51,277 bases of DNA, from contig NZ_JXSS01000103.1 in the NCBI RefSeq assembly GCF_000855665.1, positions 1-51,277 on the forward strand. The letters are read 5' to 3'. Under the pieces are notes generated by a model that did no database searches, was not told the origin of the DNA, and saw only the letters and a program-made list of their open reading frames with translations. The position numbers were made by a program, and so were the translations under genes. Below are positions 1 to 8,183 of this stretch, in pieces. Position 1 is the stretch's first letter, and the number at the start of each line of letters is the position of its first letter. Origin of the DNA: Lysobacter sp. A03. GTDB taxonomy: Bacteria; Pseudomonadota; Gammaproteobacteria; Xanthomonadales; Xanthomonadaceae.

Positions 1-819
1 GTCCGCAGCGAGGCGGGAAAGCAGGGCGATGCAGTCGGCTCGCAGGCCGGGGTCGCGCGCCAACTGCGCCGAGCCCGGCCCGCCCCAGCGGCTGACGCCC
101 TGCATCGCCGCCAGCGCGACGGCGGCCCATTGACCCAGTGCCTGCGTCGCCATGAAATCCGCCGGCGCGCGAGTGCCGGTTGCGGCCTGCATGCCAGCGG
201 ACACGCGCGGATCCATGGCGGGCACCGCCGCTCCCGCGCGCGCGTCGAGCAACAGGGCCAGCAATTGGCCGGCGTGGGGTTCGTAGCGGGGCGCGACAGC
301 GGCCGAATGCAGGTACTCGCGAGCGGCGGGCAGATCACCCGACTCCAACGCAATGCCGTTCGCCCACAGGTGGCTCGCGGCGTTGTTGCCGTCCAGCTGC
401 AGCAGGCGTGCAATCGCAGCGTCACGATCGCAGCCCAGAACATGGCAATCGGTAACCTCCACCCAGGCGACCAGCGGGTCGGTCGGCCCGAGCTGGCGGG
501 CACGTGCGAACCAGCCGCGCGCCTGCGGTCCCAGCACGCCGGGCGCGTTATCGGATGCGCCGTCCTGGGCGGGCATGATCATCATCGCGCCCAGCAGACT
601 GCGGACATCGCCGCGCTGCGCCAGGACCTGCGCGTGTGCCGCCATCGCAGCCTCGTAATCCCGACTCCACGCGTCCATCGCCGCCTGGGTGGCGGGATCG
701 TCCAGCACCGCACGGTCGAGGCCGGGAGCCTGTCCCGCCGCGTGAGCGGACCCCACCAACGACACGGCGACGAGCAGGAACGCGGCGAGGGTTCCTTCAA
801 GCAGTCGTCTACTCAGCAT
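1..819 (-). CDS. Exported helical-repeat-like protein, 3' end cut by window edge
   Basis: The reading frame is open from the ATG at 819 to position 1 with no stop, giving the first 273 residues. The N-terminus (MLSRRLLEGTLAAF...) has a basic start and a hydrophobic core ending near an Ala-rich SAHAAG site, so it looks like a Sec signal peptide. The mature part is Ala- and Leu-rich, with alternating helices such as DPLVAWVEV and AREYLHSAA that resemble TPR or Sel1-type solenoids, but no motif is clean enough to name the family. It lies 40 bases downstream of another exported repeat-type gene on the same strand and is probably co-transcribed with it. Function is unknown. Confidence 0.75.
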   Translation of the reverse strand, partial: MLSRRLLEGTLAAFLLVAVSLVGSAHAAGQAPGLDRAVLDDPATQAAMDAWSRDYEAAMAAHAQVLAQRGDVRSLLGAMMIMPAQDGASDNAPGVLGPQARGWFARARQLGPTDPLVAWVEVTDCHVLGCDRDAAIARLLQLDGNNAASHLWANGIALESGDLPAAREYLHSAAVAPRYEPHAGQLLALLLDARAGAAVPAMDPRVSAGMQAATGTRAPADFMATQALGQWAAVALAAMQGVSRWGGPGSAQLARDPGLRADCIALLSRLAAD

Positions 820-859
820 TCCCTTGCTCCCGTTCGAGTGGAGGGTGGTCAGGCGCGGA

Positions 860-1519
860 TCAGCGCCATTGTGGCGGATCAGCCTGCCACGCTTGTTGGA
901 CCTTCACGAGTGTCTCGCGCTCGGCGGGCAACCAATCGGGCAACAGCTCTTCGTACCGATCGGGGTAGCTCCAGCGGTCCGGGTGCGTACGCACGGCAGC
1001 CGCATACCACTCCACCGCCTCGTCCTTGCGATCGAGTTGCCACAACGCCAGGGCAAACGTGGTCGGCATCCAGTCGGCGGTGACGTTGCGCGCCTTGACC
1101 AGCGTGTCCCAGCGCTCCAGCGCGGCTTCCGGGTCGCCGGTGCGCAGCAGGTCCCAGCCGTAGTTCCACAGGACCGGCCGATACAGGACTTCGGTCGTGC
1201 TCAGATCGCGCAGCACGCGCTCGTAAAGCTCCACGCCCAGCTCGGGACGCCCGCCGCTCATGGCGACATGGGCAAGCTGGGCGGTCTCGGCGTGGGCACG
1301 CGGCTTACGCGCGATCACCTTGAGCAGCGCTTCGGTCAACGCATCGCCTTCGCCCTGGATGGCCACCACCGGACGTGTCGTGCGCGCTTCTTCGGCGAAA
1401 TAGAACTCGGATGCCGGCACCAGCCGGCTTTGCGCCGATGCCGCACCGGTCATCAACAGACAGGCCGCCAGCGTGGCACCCAAAACCCGGCCGCTGAGCG
1501 ACCGCTTCAAATTGAACAT
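860..1519 (-). CDS. Exported TPR-like protein of unknown function
   Basis: A 219-residue protein with a clear signal peptide (MFNLKRSLSGRVLGATLAAC, cleavage near ASAQS). The second ATG (1519) is preferred over the one at 1525, because a GGGGGGA Shine-Dalgarno stretch lies seven bases before 1519 and only one base before 1525. The mature part has helix pairs typical of tetratricopeptide repeats: AELGxxLYERVLRDL-like, DPEAALERWDTLVKA and KDEAVEWYAAAVRTHP. These pack as protein-protein scaffolds, so an envelope adaptor role is likely, but the partner is unknown. It is divergent from the oxidoreductase gene at 1720 and 40 bases upstream of the partial gene ending the window, with which it probably forms an operon. 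Confidence 0.8.
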   Translation of the reverse strand: MFNLKRSLSGRVLGATLAACLLMTGAASAQSRLVPASEFYFAEEARTTRPVVAIQGEGDALTEALLKVIARKPRAHAETAQLAHVAMSGGRPELGVELYERVLRDLSTTEVLYRPVLWNYGWDLLRTGDPEAALERWDTLVKARNVTADWMPTTFALALWQLDRKDEAVEWYAAAVRTHPDRWSYPDRYEELLPDWLPAERETLVKVQQAWQADPPQWR

Positions 1520-1719
1520 GCACATTCCCCCCTGGATTGCGCGCTCATGGTAACGCGCGTGGCCCGCTGGACAAAGCCGCTGACTGCTAGACTCCCGCGG
1601 CTGCGCCGACTTCCCGCCCCGCCCATTCACTCTCAGACCAGGCGAATGCGGCAGCGCTTCCCGAACCGACTCCCGATCCCCGCAGCCACCTCGCGGCCGC
1701 CGCCGCGTCGGAGCCCCGC

Positions 1720-4700
1720 ATGACCAGCACCGCCCAGCTCTCCTCGCCCGCCTCGGCCAACACCGTCGGCCTTGCCGACCCCGATTACGGCCTGGACCAC
1801 AAGTACAGCCGCGAATCCGGTCGGATCTATCTGTCCGGGGTACAGGCACTGGTGCGGTTGCCGCTGATGCAGCGCCTGCGCGACCAGGCCGCCGGCCTGA
1901 ACACCGCCGGCTTCATCTCCGGCTACCGCGGCTCCCCGCTGGGCGGGTTCGATCTGGAGCTGTGGCGGGCCAAGCAGCACCTGACCAAGGCCGGGGTGAA
2001 GTTCATTCCCGGGCTCAACGAGGACCTCGGCGCGACCATGGTCTGGGGCACCCAACAGACCAACCTGTTTGAAGGCGCGAAGGTCGATGGTGTGTTCGGC
2101 ATGTGGTACGCCAAGGGCCCCGGCGTGGACCGCAGCGGCGACGTGCTCAAGCACGCCAATGCCGCCGGCACCAGTCCGCTGGGCGGCGTGCTGGCGCTGG
2201 CTGCCGACGACCACGCCTGCCGCAGCTCGACGCTTCCCCACGGGTCGGAGGGCGAGTTCACCAGCGCGATGATGCCGATCCTCAACCCGGCCGGGGTGCA
2301 GGACATCCTCGACATGGGCGCGATTGGCTGGGCGATGTCGCGTTATACCGGCCGTTGGGTCGGCTTCAAGACGATCGCCGAGACGGTGGAATCCTCGGCT
2401 TCGGTCGACGTCAATCCGCTCGCGCAGCGGATCATCATTCCGGACGACTTCGAGATGCCGGTCGGCGGCCTCAATATCCGCTGGCCGGATCCTCCGCTGG
2501 ACCAGGAGATGCGCCTGCACCGGTATGCCGTGAAGGCCGCGCAGGCCTTCGCGCGGGCCAACGCGATCGACCGCATCGTGATCGATTCGCCCAACCCGCG
2601 CCTGGGCATCATCACCACGGGCAAGTCCTACCTGGACGTGTTGACCGCGCTGGAATACCTCGGCCTGGACGAGCGCGCCTGCGAGGATCTGGGCATCCGC
2701 GTATACAAGGTCGGCATGACCTGGCCGCTGGAGCCGGTCGGGCTGAAGCGTTTCGCCGAGGGTCTGGCCGACATCGTGGTGGTGGAGGAGAAGCACGCCT
2801 TCATCGAGAGCCAGATGAAGGAGGCGATGTACAACTGGGGCGGCGGCGCGCGGCCCTCGATCGTCGGCAAGTACGACGAGCAGGGCAACTGGATCCTCCC
2901 CAGCACCGGTGAGCTCACTCCGGCCACGATCGCCGGCGTGATCGGCCGGCGGATCCAGAAGAACATTCCGCTGGATGCAGGCGCCAACGAGCGCATGCGC
3001 GAGGTGATGCGCTGGATGGCCGAGAAGGAAGCCGAGCTGACACTGCCGCGGGCGCAGTTCCCCCGCGTGCCGCACTACTGCTCGGGCTGCCCGCACAACA
3101 TCTCGACCGCCGTGCCGGAAGGCTCGCGCGCGCTGGGCGGGATCGGTTGCCATTACATGGTGACCTGGATGAACCGCAGCACCGACACCTACACCCACAT
3201 GGGTGGTGAAGGCGTCACCTGGGCCGGGCAGGCCGCGTTCACCGATACCGAGCACGTGTTCCAGAACCTCGGCGACGGCACCTACTTCCACTCCGGCACG
3301 CTGGCGATCCGGCAGGCCGTCGCGGCCGGGGTCAACATCACCTACAAGATCCTCTACAACGACGCGGTGGCGATGACCGGCGGCCAGCCGGTGGACGGCC
3401 AGTTGAGCGTTCCGCAGATCGCGCATCAGGTGCGCAGCGAAGGCGTGCACGCGATCATCGTGGTGTCCGACGACATCGGCAAATGGCGCCGCCGCGACCT
3501 GTTCCCCAGCGACGTCGAGTTCTTCGACCGCGCCGAGCTGGACGCGGTGCAGAAGCGCCTGCGCGAGGTGAAGGGGACCTCGGTGCTGATCTACGACCAG
3601 ACCTGCGCGACCGAGCTGCGACGTCGCCGCAAGCGCGGCAAGGTGGTCGACCCGGCCAAACGCGTCATGGTCAACTCGCTGGTCTGCGAGGGCTGCGGCG
3701 ACTGCGGCAAGAAATCGTTCTGCGTGTCGGTGTTGCCGAAGGAAACCGAGTTCGGCCGCAAGCGCGAGATCGACCAGTCCAACTGCAACAAGGACTACAG
3801 CTGCGTCAGCGGCTTCTGCCCCAGCTTTGTCACCATCGAAGGCGGCGGGCTGAAGAAGAAGTCCGCCAGCAACGCACGCGACCGTTTGGCCAATCTGCCG
3901 ATGCCGGTGCTGCCGACATTGGAGCGGCCGTGGAACATCCTGATCACCGGCGTTGGCGGCACCGGCGTGGTCACCATCGGCGCGCTGCTGGGTATGGCCG
4001 GGCATCTGGAGGGCAAGGGTTCCAGCGTGCTCGACCAGACCGGGCTGGCGCAGAAGGGCGGCGCGGTCACCACCCACATCCGCATCGCCAACAGCCCGGC
4101 CGAGATCCACGCAGTGCGCATCGCCGCCGGTGAGGCCGATCTGGTGCTGGGCTGCGACATGGTGGTCGTCAACGACTACTGGGCGCTGTCGAAAATCCGC
4201 GGCGGCCGCAGCCAGGTGGTGCTCAACAGCTACGAGGCAATGCCCGGCAGCTTTACCACCCGCCCGGACATCCAGTTCCCGGCGGCCGACATCATCAGCG
4301 CGGTGCAGACCGCGCTCGGCGGCGAGAAGCCGTTTGTGGTCGACGCGACCCAGATCGCCACCGCCCTGCTCGGCAACGCGATCGGCAGCAACCTGTTCCT
4401 GCTCGGCTATGCCTGGCAGCGCGGCCTGGTGCCGATCTCACTGGACGCGATCATGCGCGCGGTCGAGCTCAACGGCGCGGCGATCGAGATGAACAAGACC
4501 GCCTTCGCCTGGGGCCGGCTGGCGGTGATCGACCCCAACGCGGTGGCCGATGCCGCCGGATTGGTGCGCAACCAGCCGACCGCGGCGGAAGCCACCCCAC
4601 GCGACCTGCCGATGCTGGGTGCCGGCGACTGGGAAGGCAGCGAATTCGCCAGCCCGTCGGCGCCACTGGGCGGGCGCAACGAGGACGAACTGCGCCACGT

Positions 4701-5430
4701 GCCGCAGAGCCACCCCGGCGACCGCGTCGCGTTCCTGCCGATGGACGACTCGCGCCTGTCGCGCTCGCTGGACGAACTGATTGGCCGCCGGGTGCAGTTC
4801 CTGACCGAATACCAGGACGCCGCCTATGCCCGCCACTACGCCAGCCTGGTCAACCGGGTGCGCGACGCCGAGGCCGGCAAGGCCGGCGGCAGCACCGATT
4901 TGACCGAGGCGGTCGCCCGCTACGCGTTCAAGCTGATGGCCTACAAGGACGAGTACGAGGTCGCCCGTCTGTACACCAGCGGCGACTTCCTGCGCCAGGT
5001 GGAGCAGCAATTCGACGGCGACTACAAGATCAGGTTCCACCTCGCCCCGCCTCTGTTTGCCAAACGCGATGACAACGGCCAGCTGATCAAGCGCGAGTTC
5101 GGGCCGTGGATGTTCACCGCGTTCAAGTGGCTGGCCAAGCTGCGCACCCTCCGCGGTGGCAGGCTGGACGTGTTTGGCTATACAGAGGAGCGGCGCGAGG
5201 AGCGCCAGCTGATCGTCGACTACTTCAAGACCATCGACGCCCTGCTGCCGCAACTGGACCGCAGCAACGTCGCTTTGGCCGCCGAAATTGCATCGATCCC
5301 CGAGCACATCCGCGGCTACGGCCACGTCAAGGAGGCGCATCTGGAAAAGGCCAAGGCGCGCGAGGCGGAGCTGTTGAAGGAGTGGTCCGGCGAGGCGCCG
5401 TCGCGGTTGGAGCTGCGTCTGATCGCCTGA
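1720..5430 (+). CDS. Indolepyruvate:ferredoxin oxidoreductase, fused alpha/beta form
   Basis: A 1236-residue thiamine-diphosphate enzyme of the 2-oxoacid:ferredoxin oxidoreductase family, expected to convert aryl-pyruvates from aromatic amino acids to aryl-acyl-CoA while reducing ferredoxin. The N-terminal pyrimidine-binding part (GYRGSPLGG, LNEDLGATMVWG) is followed by a TPP/PP part (HMGGEGVTWAGQA, YNDAVAMTGGQP). A cysteine-rich iron-sulfur segment lies at about 656-703 (CEGCGDCGKKSFC, CNKDYSC, GFCPS). A gamma-type domain follows with a glycine-rich loop ITGVGGTGVVTIGALL, and a C-terminal region of the DUF6537 type ends the chain. Length matches the fused proteobacterial form rather than archaeal IorA+IorB. 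The start is supported by GGAG six bases upstream. Aromatic-amino-acid breakdown is also represented by phhA at 39693. Confidence 0.93.
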   Translation: MTSTAQLSSPASANTVGLADPDYGLDHKYSRESGRIYLSGVQALVRLPLMQRLRDQAAGLNTAGFISGYRGSPLGGFDLELWRAKQHLTKAGVKFIPGLNEDLGATMVWGTQQTNLFEGAKVDGVFGMWYAKGPGVDRSGDVLKHANAAGTSPLGGVLALAADDHACRSSTLPHGSEGEFTSAMMPILNPAGVQDILDMGAIGWAMSRYTGRWVGFKTIAETVESSASVDVNPLAQRIIIPDDFEMPVGGLNIRWPDPPLDQEMRLHRYAVKAAQAFARANAIDRIVIDSPNPRLGIITTGKSYLDVLTALEYLGLDERACEDLGIRVYKVGMTWPLEPVGLKRFAEGLADIVVVEEKHAFIESQMKEAMYNWGGGARPSIVGKYDEQGNWILPSTGELTPATIAGVIGRRIQKNIPLDAGANERMREVMRWMAEKEAELTLPRAQFPRVPHYCSGCPHNISTAVPEGSRALGGIGCHYMVTWMNRSTDTYTHMGGEGVTWAGQAAFTDTEHVFQNLGDGTYFHSGTLAIRQAVAAGVNITYKILYNDAVAMTGGQPVDGQLSVPQIAHQVRSEGVHAIIVVSDDIGKWRRRDLFPSDVEFFDRAELDAVQKRLREVKGTSVLIYDQTCATELRRRRKRGKVVDPAKRVMVNSLVCEGCGDCGKKSFCVSVLPKETEFGRKREIDQSNCNKDYSCVSGFCPSFVTIEGGGLKKKSASNARDRLANLPMPVLPTLERPWNILITGVGGTGVVTIGALLGMAGHLEGKGSSVLDQTGLAQKGGAVTTHIRIANSPAEIHAVRIAAGEADLVLGCDMVVVNDYWALSKIRGGRSQVVLNSYEAMPGSFTTRPDIQFPAADIISAVQTALGGEKPFVVDATQIATALLGNAIGSNLFLLGYAWQRGLVPISLDAIMRAVELNGAAIEMNKTAFAWGRLAVIDPNAVADAAGLVRNQPTAAEATPRDLPMLGAGDWEGSEFASPSAPLGGRNEDELRHVPQSHPGDRVAFLPMDDSRLSRSLDELIGRRVQFLTEYQDAAYARHYASLVNRVRDAEAGKAGGSTDLTEAVARYAFKLMAYKDEYEVARLYTSGDFLRQVEQQFDGDYKIRFHLAPPLFAKRDDNGQLIKREFGPWMFTAFKWLAKLRTLRGGRLDVFGYTEERREERQLIVDYFKTIDALLPQLDRSNVALAAEIASIPEHIRGYGHVKEAHLEKAKAREAELLKEWSGEAPSRLELRLIA

Positions 5431-5551
5431 TTCCCTGACCCCGCGAAGATCCGCGGTCCGCCGGCGCCAACCGCACTAGGGTCCGCCCCAGCTACCGCGG
5501 CGCCTTGCATCGGCCCTATGGTCGGTACAGGCGCCGAAAAGGAGGCGGGAC

Positions 5552-7384
5552 ATGTTGATCGGTCAGGGTGGACTCAGCGGACTCACCAACCGCTTGCAGA
5601 TGTTGGTACCGTTGCAGAACCTGCAGCGGCCAATGCCTTTCTCGCCGCTTTCGCCATCGCCGCTTGGCATCAGCGGTCTGCGCGAACCGAGCTACCACCC
5701 GCAGCTGGCTTCGCTGTCCCCGGCGCGACTGGCACCACAGGCCCCGCCGTCTCCGCCCAGCCCCTATGCCCTGCCTGCCGGCAGCACGCTGAAGGATGCC
5801 ACCAGCGGCACCAAGGCGCAGCCGTTCGATGTGACGATGTCGCAGCTGGCGACCTCGGTCTACGGAACGCGCGGCGCACCGCCTGAGGGCTGGAGCGCGG
5901 TCAGCGACTCGATGCTGGAATCACGCGGGATCGAGAACCCGGCCACCTGGCGCCAGGAATTCCTTGGCGGCGTCGAGCAGACCACCGCCAACCAGTTCAA
6001 GGCCGAGGTCTACACCGATGGTGAGGGCAACTTCGTCCTCGCCTATCGCGGCACCGCCGAAGGCGGCGCGGATTGGGGCGACAACTTCCAGCAGGGCCTT
6101 GGCTTCGAGACCGGTCCGGTCGACAAGTTCACCGGCCTGGCTGCCGACAGCGCGATCGAGTTTGCCCGTGTATTCGGAGATGGGGAGGCCGGGGCCGCGA
6201 CCAACCTGGCCATCACCGGCCACTCGCAGGGCGGTGGCCTGGCCTCGGTCGCGTCGCTGGCCACCGGCATCTCTGCGGTTACCTTTGACGCCTCGGGCAT
6301 CCACCCCAACACCCTGGATCGCCTCGGCATGGCCAGCCCGCAGCAGGCGCGCGACATCGCCGAAGGCGGCCAGATCCGCGCCTACTCGATGAAAACCGAC
6401 CTGCTGACGCGGGTGCAGGAGTCCGGTCCGCTGTCGCTGGCTGCCCCCGACGCGCTGGGCACCAAGATCGTCGTCGAGCCCAGTGGCATCGACAAGCACA
6501 CGTTGACCGGGCGCGCGGCAAAACACGAATTCGATCTGCCGCTGCTCGGGCAGGCCGGGGCCAACGGGCTGGTGGAAGCGATGCGCAACAGCGGCATCCC
6601 GGTCATCAGCGATGTCGGCCAACTGGCCTACAACGCGCTCAGCCACAGCCCCAACCTGCTCACCGACACCATGATCGCGCGAGAGCCATGGCAGGCCGGT
6701 TACCAGAACCCGTCGGACTTCGGCAAATCCCTCCACGACATGGTGCCCGAAGGCCTGCGCGATGACTTTGCGCGCAACACCCACGAGGTGGCCGACGAAG
6801 TCAACGGCGTGCTCAAGACCGACATGGCCGACGGCAACTACCTGCAGGGATCGGTGAAGATCGCCGGGCATGTGGTTGACGGGGCCATCGACTCGGTTGG
6901 CGATACGATCCACCACACCGCGGAAGGCGTTGCGGCGCGCGTGGATGAGCGCGTCGAAGGGCCGGTGGGCGATGTGTTGGCCGGTGCGATCTCGCTTGGC
7001 GGCAAGGCGGCCCAGTTCACCGCCGACAAGCTCGGCGACGGGATTGAGCAGATCGCCGGCGCCCAGGGCGCCATTGTGCAGAACACGTTTGACGGTGCCG
7101 TCTGGGCCGGCGGCAAGGCGGTCGAAGGCATCCAGTGGACCGGCGAAAAGGCGATCCAGGGCACCACCTGGGTGGCTGACAAGGCGGTCGAGGGTGCCAA
7201 GTGGACCGGCGAAAAAGCCGTCGAAGGCGGCACCTGGGTCGCTGGCAAGACGGTCGAGGGCGCCAAGTGGGCCGGCAACAAAGTGGTTGAAGGCGCCACC
7301 GCGATCAAGGATGGTGTGACCAATACCGGCCGAGCGATCGGCGAAGCCGTCTCCAACTCGCGGGTCATGCCCTGGAACTGGTAA
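5552..7384 (+). CDS. Class 3 lipase-fold protein with C-terminal hendecad repeats (candidate antibacterial effector)
   Basis: A 610-residue protein with no signal peptide. Residues about 110-330 resemble an alpha/beta-hydrolase of the lipase class 3/DUF2974 type: FVLAYRGTAEGGADWGDN precedes a nucleophile elbow ITGHSQGGGLAS with Ser225, and ISAVTFDASGIHPNT follows. The last quarter is Gly/Ala-rich, with six consecutive 11-residue units (K-A-V-E-G-x-x-W-x-x-x) at residues 522-587. The start has a strong AAAGGAGG site six bases upstream. The next gene, an ankyrin lipoprotein, begins on the base after the stop codon. Secreted phospholipase effectors of type IV and type VI systems in related bacteria are often encoded beside periplasmic immunity lipoproteins, so I infer an interbacterial toxin. 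I see no xanthomonad XVIPCD secretion domain. Confidence 0.75.
   Translation: MLIGQGGLSGLTNRLQMLVPLQNLQRPMPFSPLSPSPLGISGLREPSYHPQLASLSPARLAPQAPPSPPSPYALPAGSTLKDATSGTKAQPFDVTMSQLATSVYGTRGAPPEGWSAVSDSMLESRGIENPATWRQEFLGGVEQTTANQFKAEVYTDGEGNFVLAYRGTAEGGADWGDNFQQGLGFETGPVDKFTGLAADSAIEFARVFGDGEAGAATNLAITGHSQGGGLASVASLATGISAVTFDASGIHPNTLDRLGMASPQQARDIAEGGQIRAYSMKTDLLTRVQESGPLSLAAPDALGTKIVVEPSGIDKHTLTGRAAKHEFDLPLLGQAGANGLVEAMRNSGIPVISDVGQLAYNALSHSPNLLTDTMIAREPWQAGYQNPSDFGKSLHDMVPEGLRDDFARNTHEVADEVNGVLKTDMADGNYLQGSVKIAGHVVDGAIDSVGDTIHHTAEGVAARVDERVEGPVGDVLAGAISLGGKAAQFTADKLGDGIEQIAGAQGAIVQNTFDGAVWAGGKAVEGIQWTGEKAIQGTTWVADKAVEGAKWTGEKAVEGGTWVAGKTVEGAKWAGNKVVEGATAIKDGVTNTGRAIGEAVSNSRVMPWNW
7115..7312 (+). 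repeat. Six 33-bp in-frame units coding hendecad repeats
   Basis: Six tandem 33-base units encode 11-residue blocks beginning KAVEG, KAIQG, KAVEG, KAVEG, KTVEG and KVVEG, the first five with Trp at position 8. Eleven-residue periodicity predicts right-handed coiled or amphipathic membrane-surface helices. The DNA units are similar but not identical. Confidence 0.85.
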
Positions 7385-8152
7385 ATGCCTGCAGGATCGC
7401 GGATAGACTCGTTTCTCTCAGGGCGCCTCACCGGCGCCCTTTTCGCCGCGTTCCTCTTCTCCGCCACCGGGTGTGATCCACAGTCCATGAGCAATGAAGC
7501 CTTCGCCAATTCCAGCCTCGAGCCGCTTGCGCAAGCCGTTGCCAGCGGCGACAGCGCCGAGATCAAACGCCAGCTCGCCAGCGTCGATCCCAACACGCCT
7601 GGCGCCGACGGTGCCACGCTGCTGGTGGCAGCGATTGGAGCGGAGAATCTGGCCGCGACACAGGCGCTGCTGGACGGCGGAGCGGATCCCAACCAACCCG
7701 GCGGCGGCGGTGAAACCCCGGTCCATGCCGCGGCGTTTGTCGGCAATCCGGCTTTCCTGAAAGCCGTGCTGGCCCACGGTGGAGACCCGAACGTTCGCAA
7801 TCCGGCGACCGCGTCGACCCCGCTCTCACGCGCCCTGCGCGGGCTCCACCTGGACAACGTCCGCATCCTGCTGGATGCCGGCGCCGACCCGCAGCTGGGT
7901 GACAACAACGGCGACCGTCCCCTGCACGTTGCCGCGCGCACCAACGCCGGCGCGGCGATCCTGATGCTGCTGGAGGCGGGCGCTGACCCGATGGCTGCCA
8001 ACTCGGGCGGCGCGAGCTTCCAGGCGTATTACTTCTCCTACCCGCCGCGCAACGCGCTCAATGATCGCGCGCTGGCTGAGCGCCGGGAGGTCGTGGCGTG
8101 GTTGAAGGCGCACCAGGTGCCGCTGGAAGCCAATGTCCCCGCGGACTACTGA
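7385..8152 (+). CDS. Ankyrin-repeat lipoprotein (candidate immunity protein)
   Basis: A 255-residue protein whose hydrophobic N-terminus ends in SATGCDPQ, a plausible but weak lipobox with Cys30, so it is probably a periplasmic lipoprotein. Residues about 45-220 hold four to five ankyrin repeats, seen in the pattern GATLLVAAI...ATQALLDGGADPN, GETPVHAAAF, TPLSRALRG...ILLDAGADP and DRPLHVAAR...LLEAGADP. It starts directly after the lipase-like gene's stop with no good Shine-Dalgarno site, so translation is probably coupled. Ankyrin proteins beside secreted lipases often act as periplasmic inhibitors of that lipase. That role is inferred from context only. Confidence 0.82.
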   Translation: MPAGSRIDSFLSGRLTGALFAAFLFSATGCDPQSMSNEAFANSSLEPLAQAVASGDSAEIKRQLASVDPNTPGADGATLLVAAIGAENLAATQALLDGGADPNQPGGGGETPVHAAAFVGNPAFLKAVLAHGGDPNVRNPATASTPLSRALRGLHLDNVRILLDAGADPQLGDNNGDRPLHVAARTNAGAAILMLLEAGADPMAANSGGASFQAYYFSYPPRNALNDRALAERREVVAWLKAHQVPLEANVPADY

Positions 8153-8183
8153 TCGCGGGCCCAGCGCCCACAAGTTTCCCGCT

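Noticed and set aside
1633-4110. 825-codon open frame antisense to the oxidoreductase
   Set aside because: High GC makes long antisense frames common; composition is Ala/His/Val/Gly shadow and no motif is seen.
5552-7384. Type IV effector with XVIPCD tail
   Set aside because: The C-terminus is a hendecad repeat and lacks the conserved XVIPCD motifs, so the secretion route is left open.
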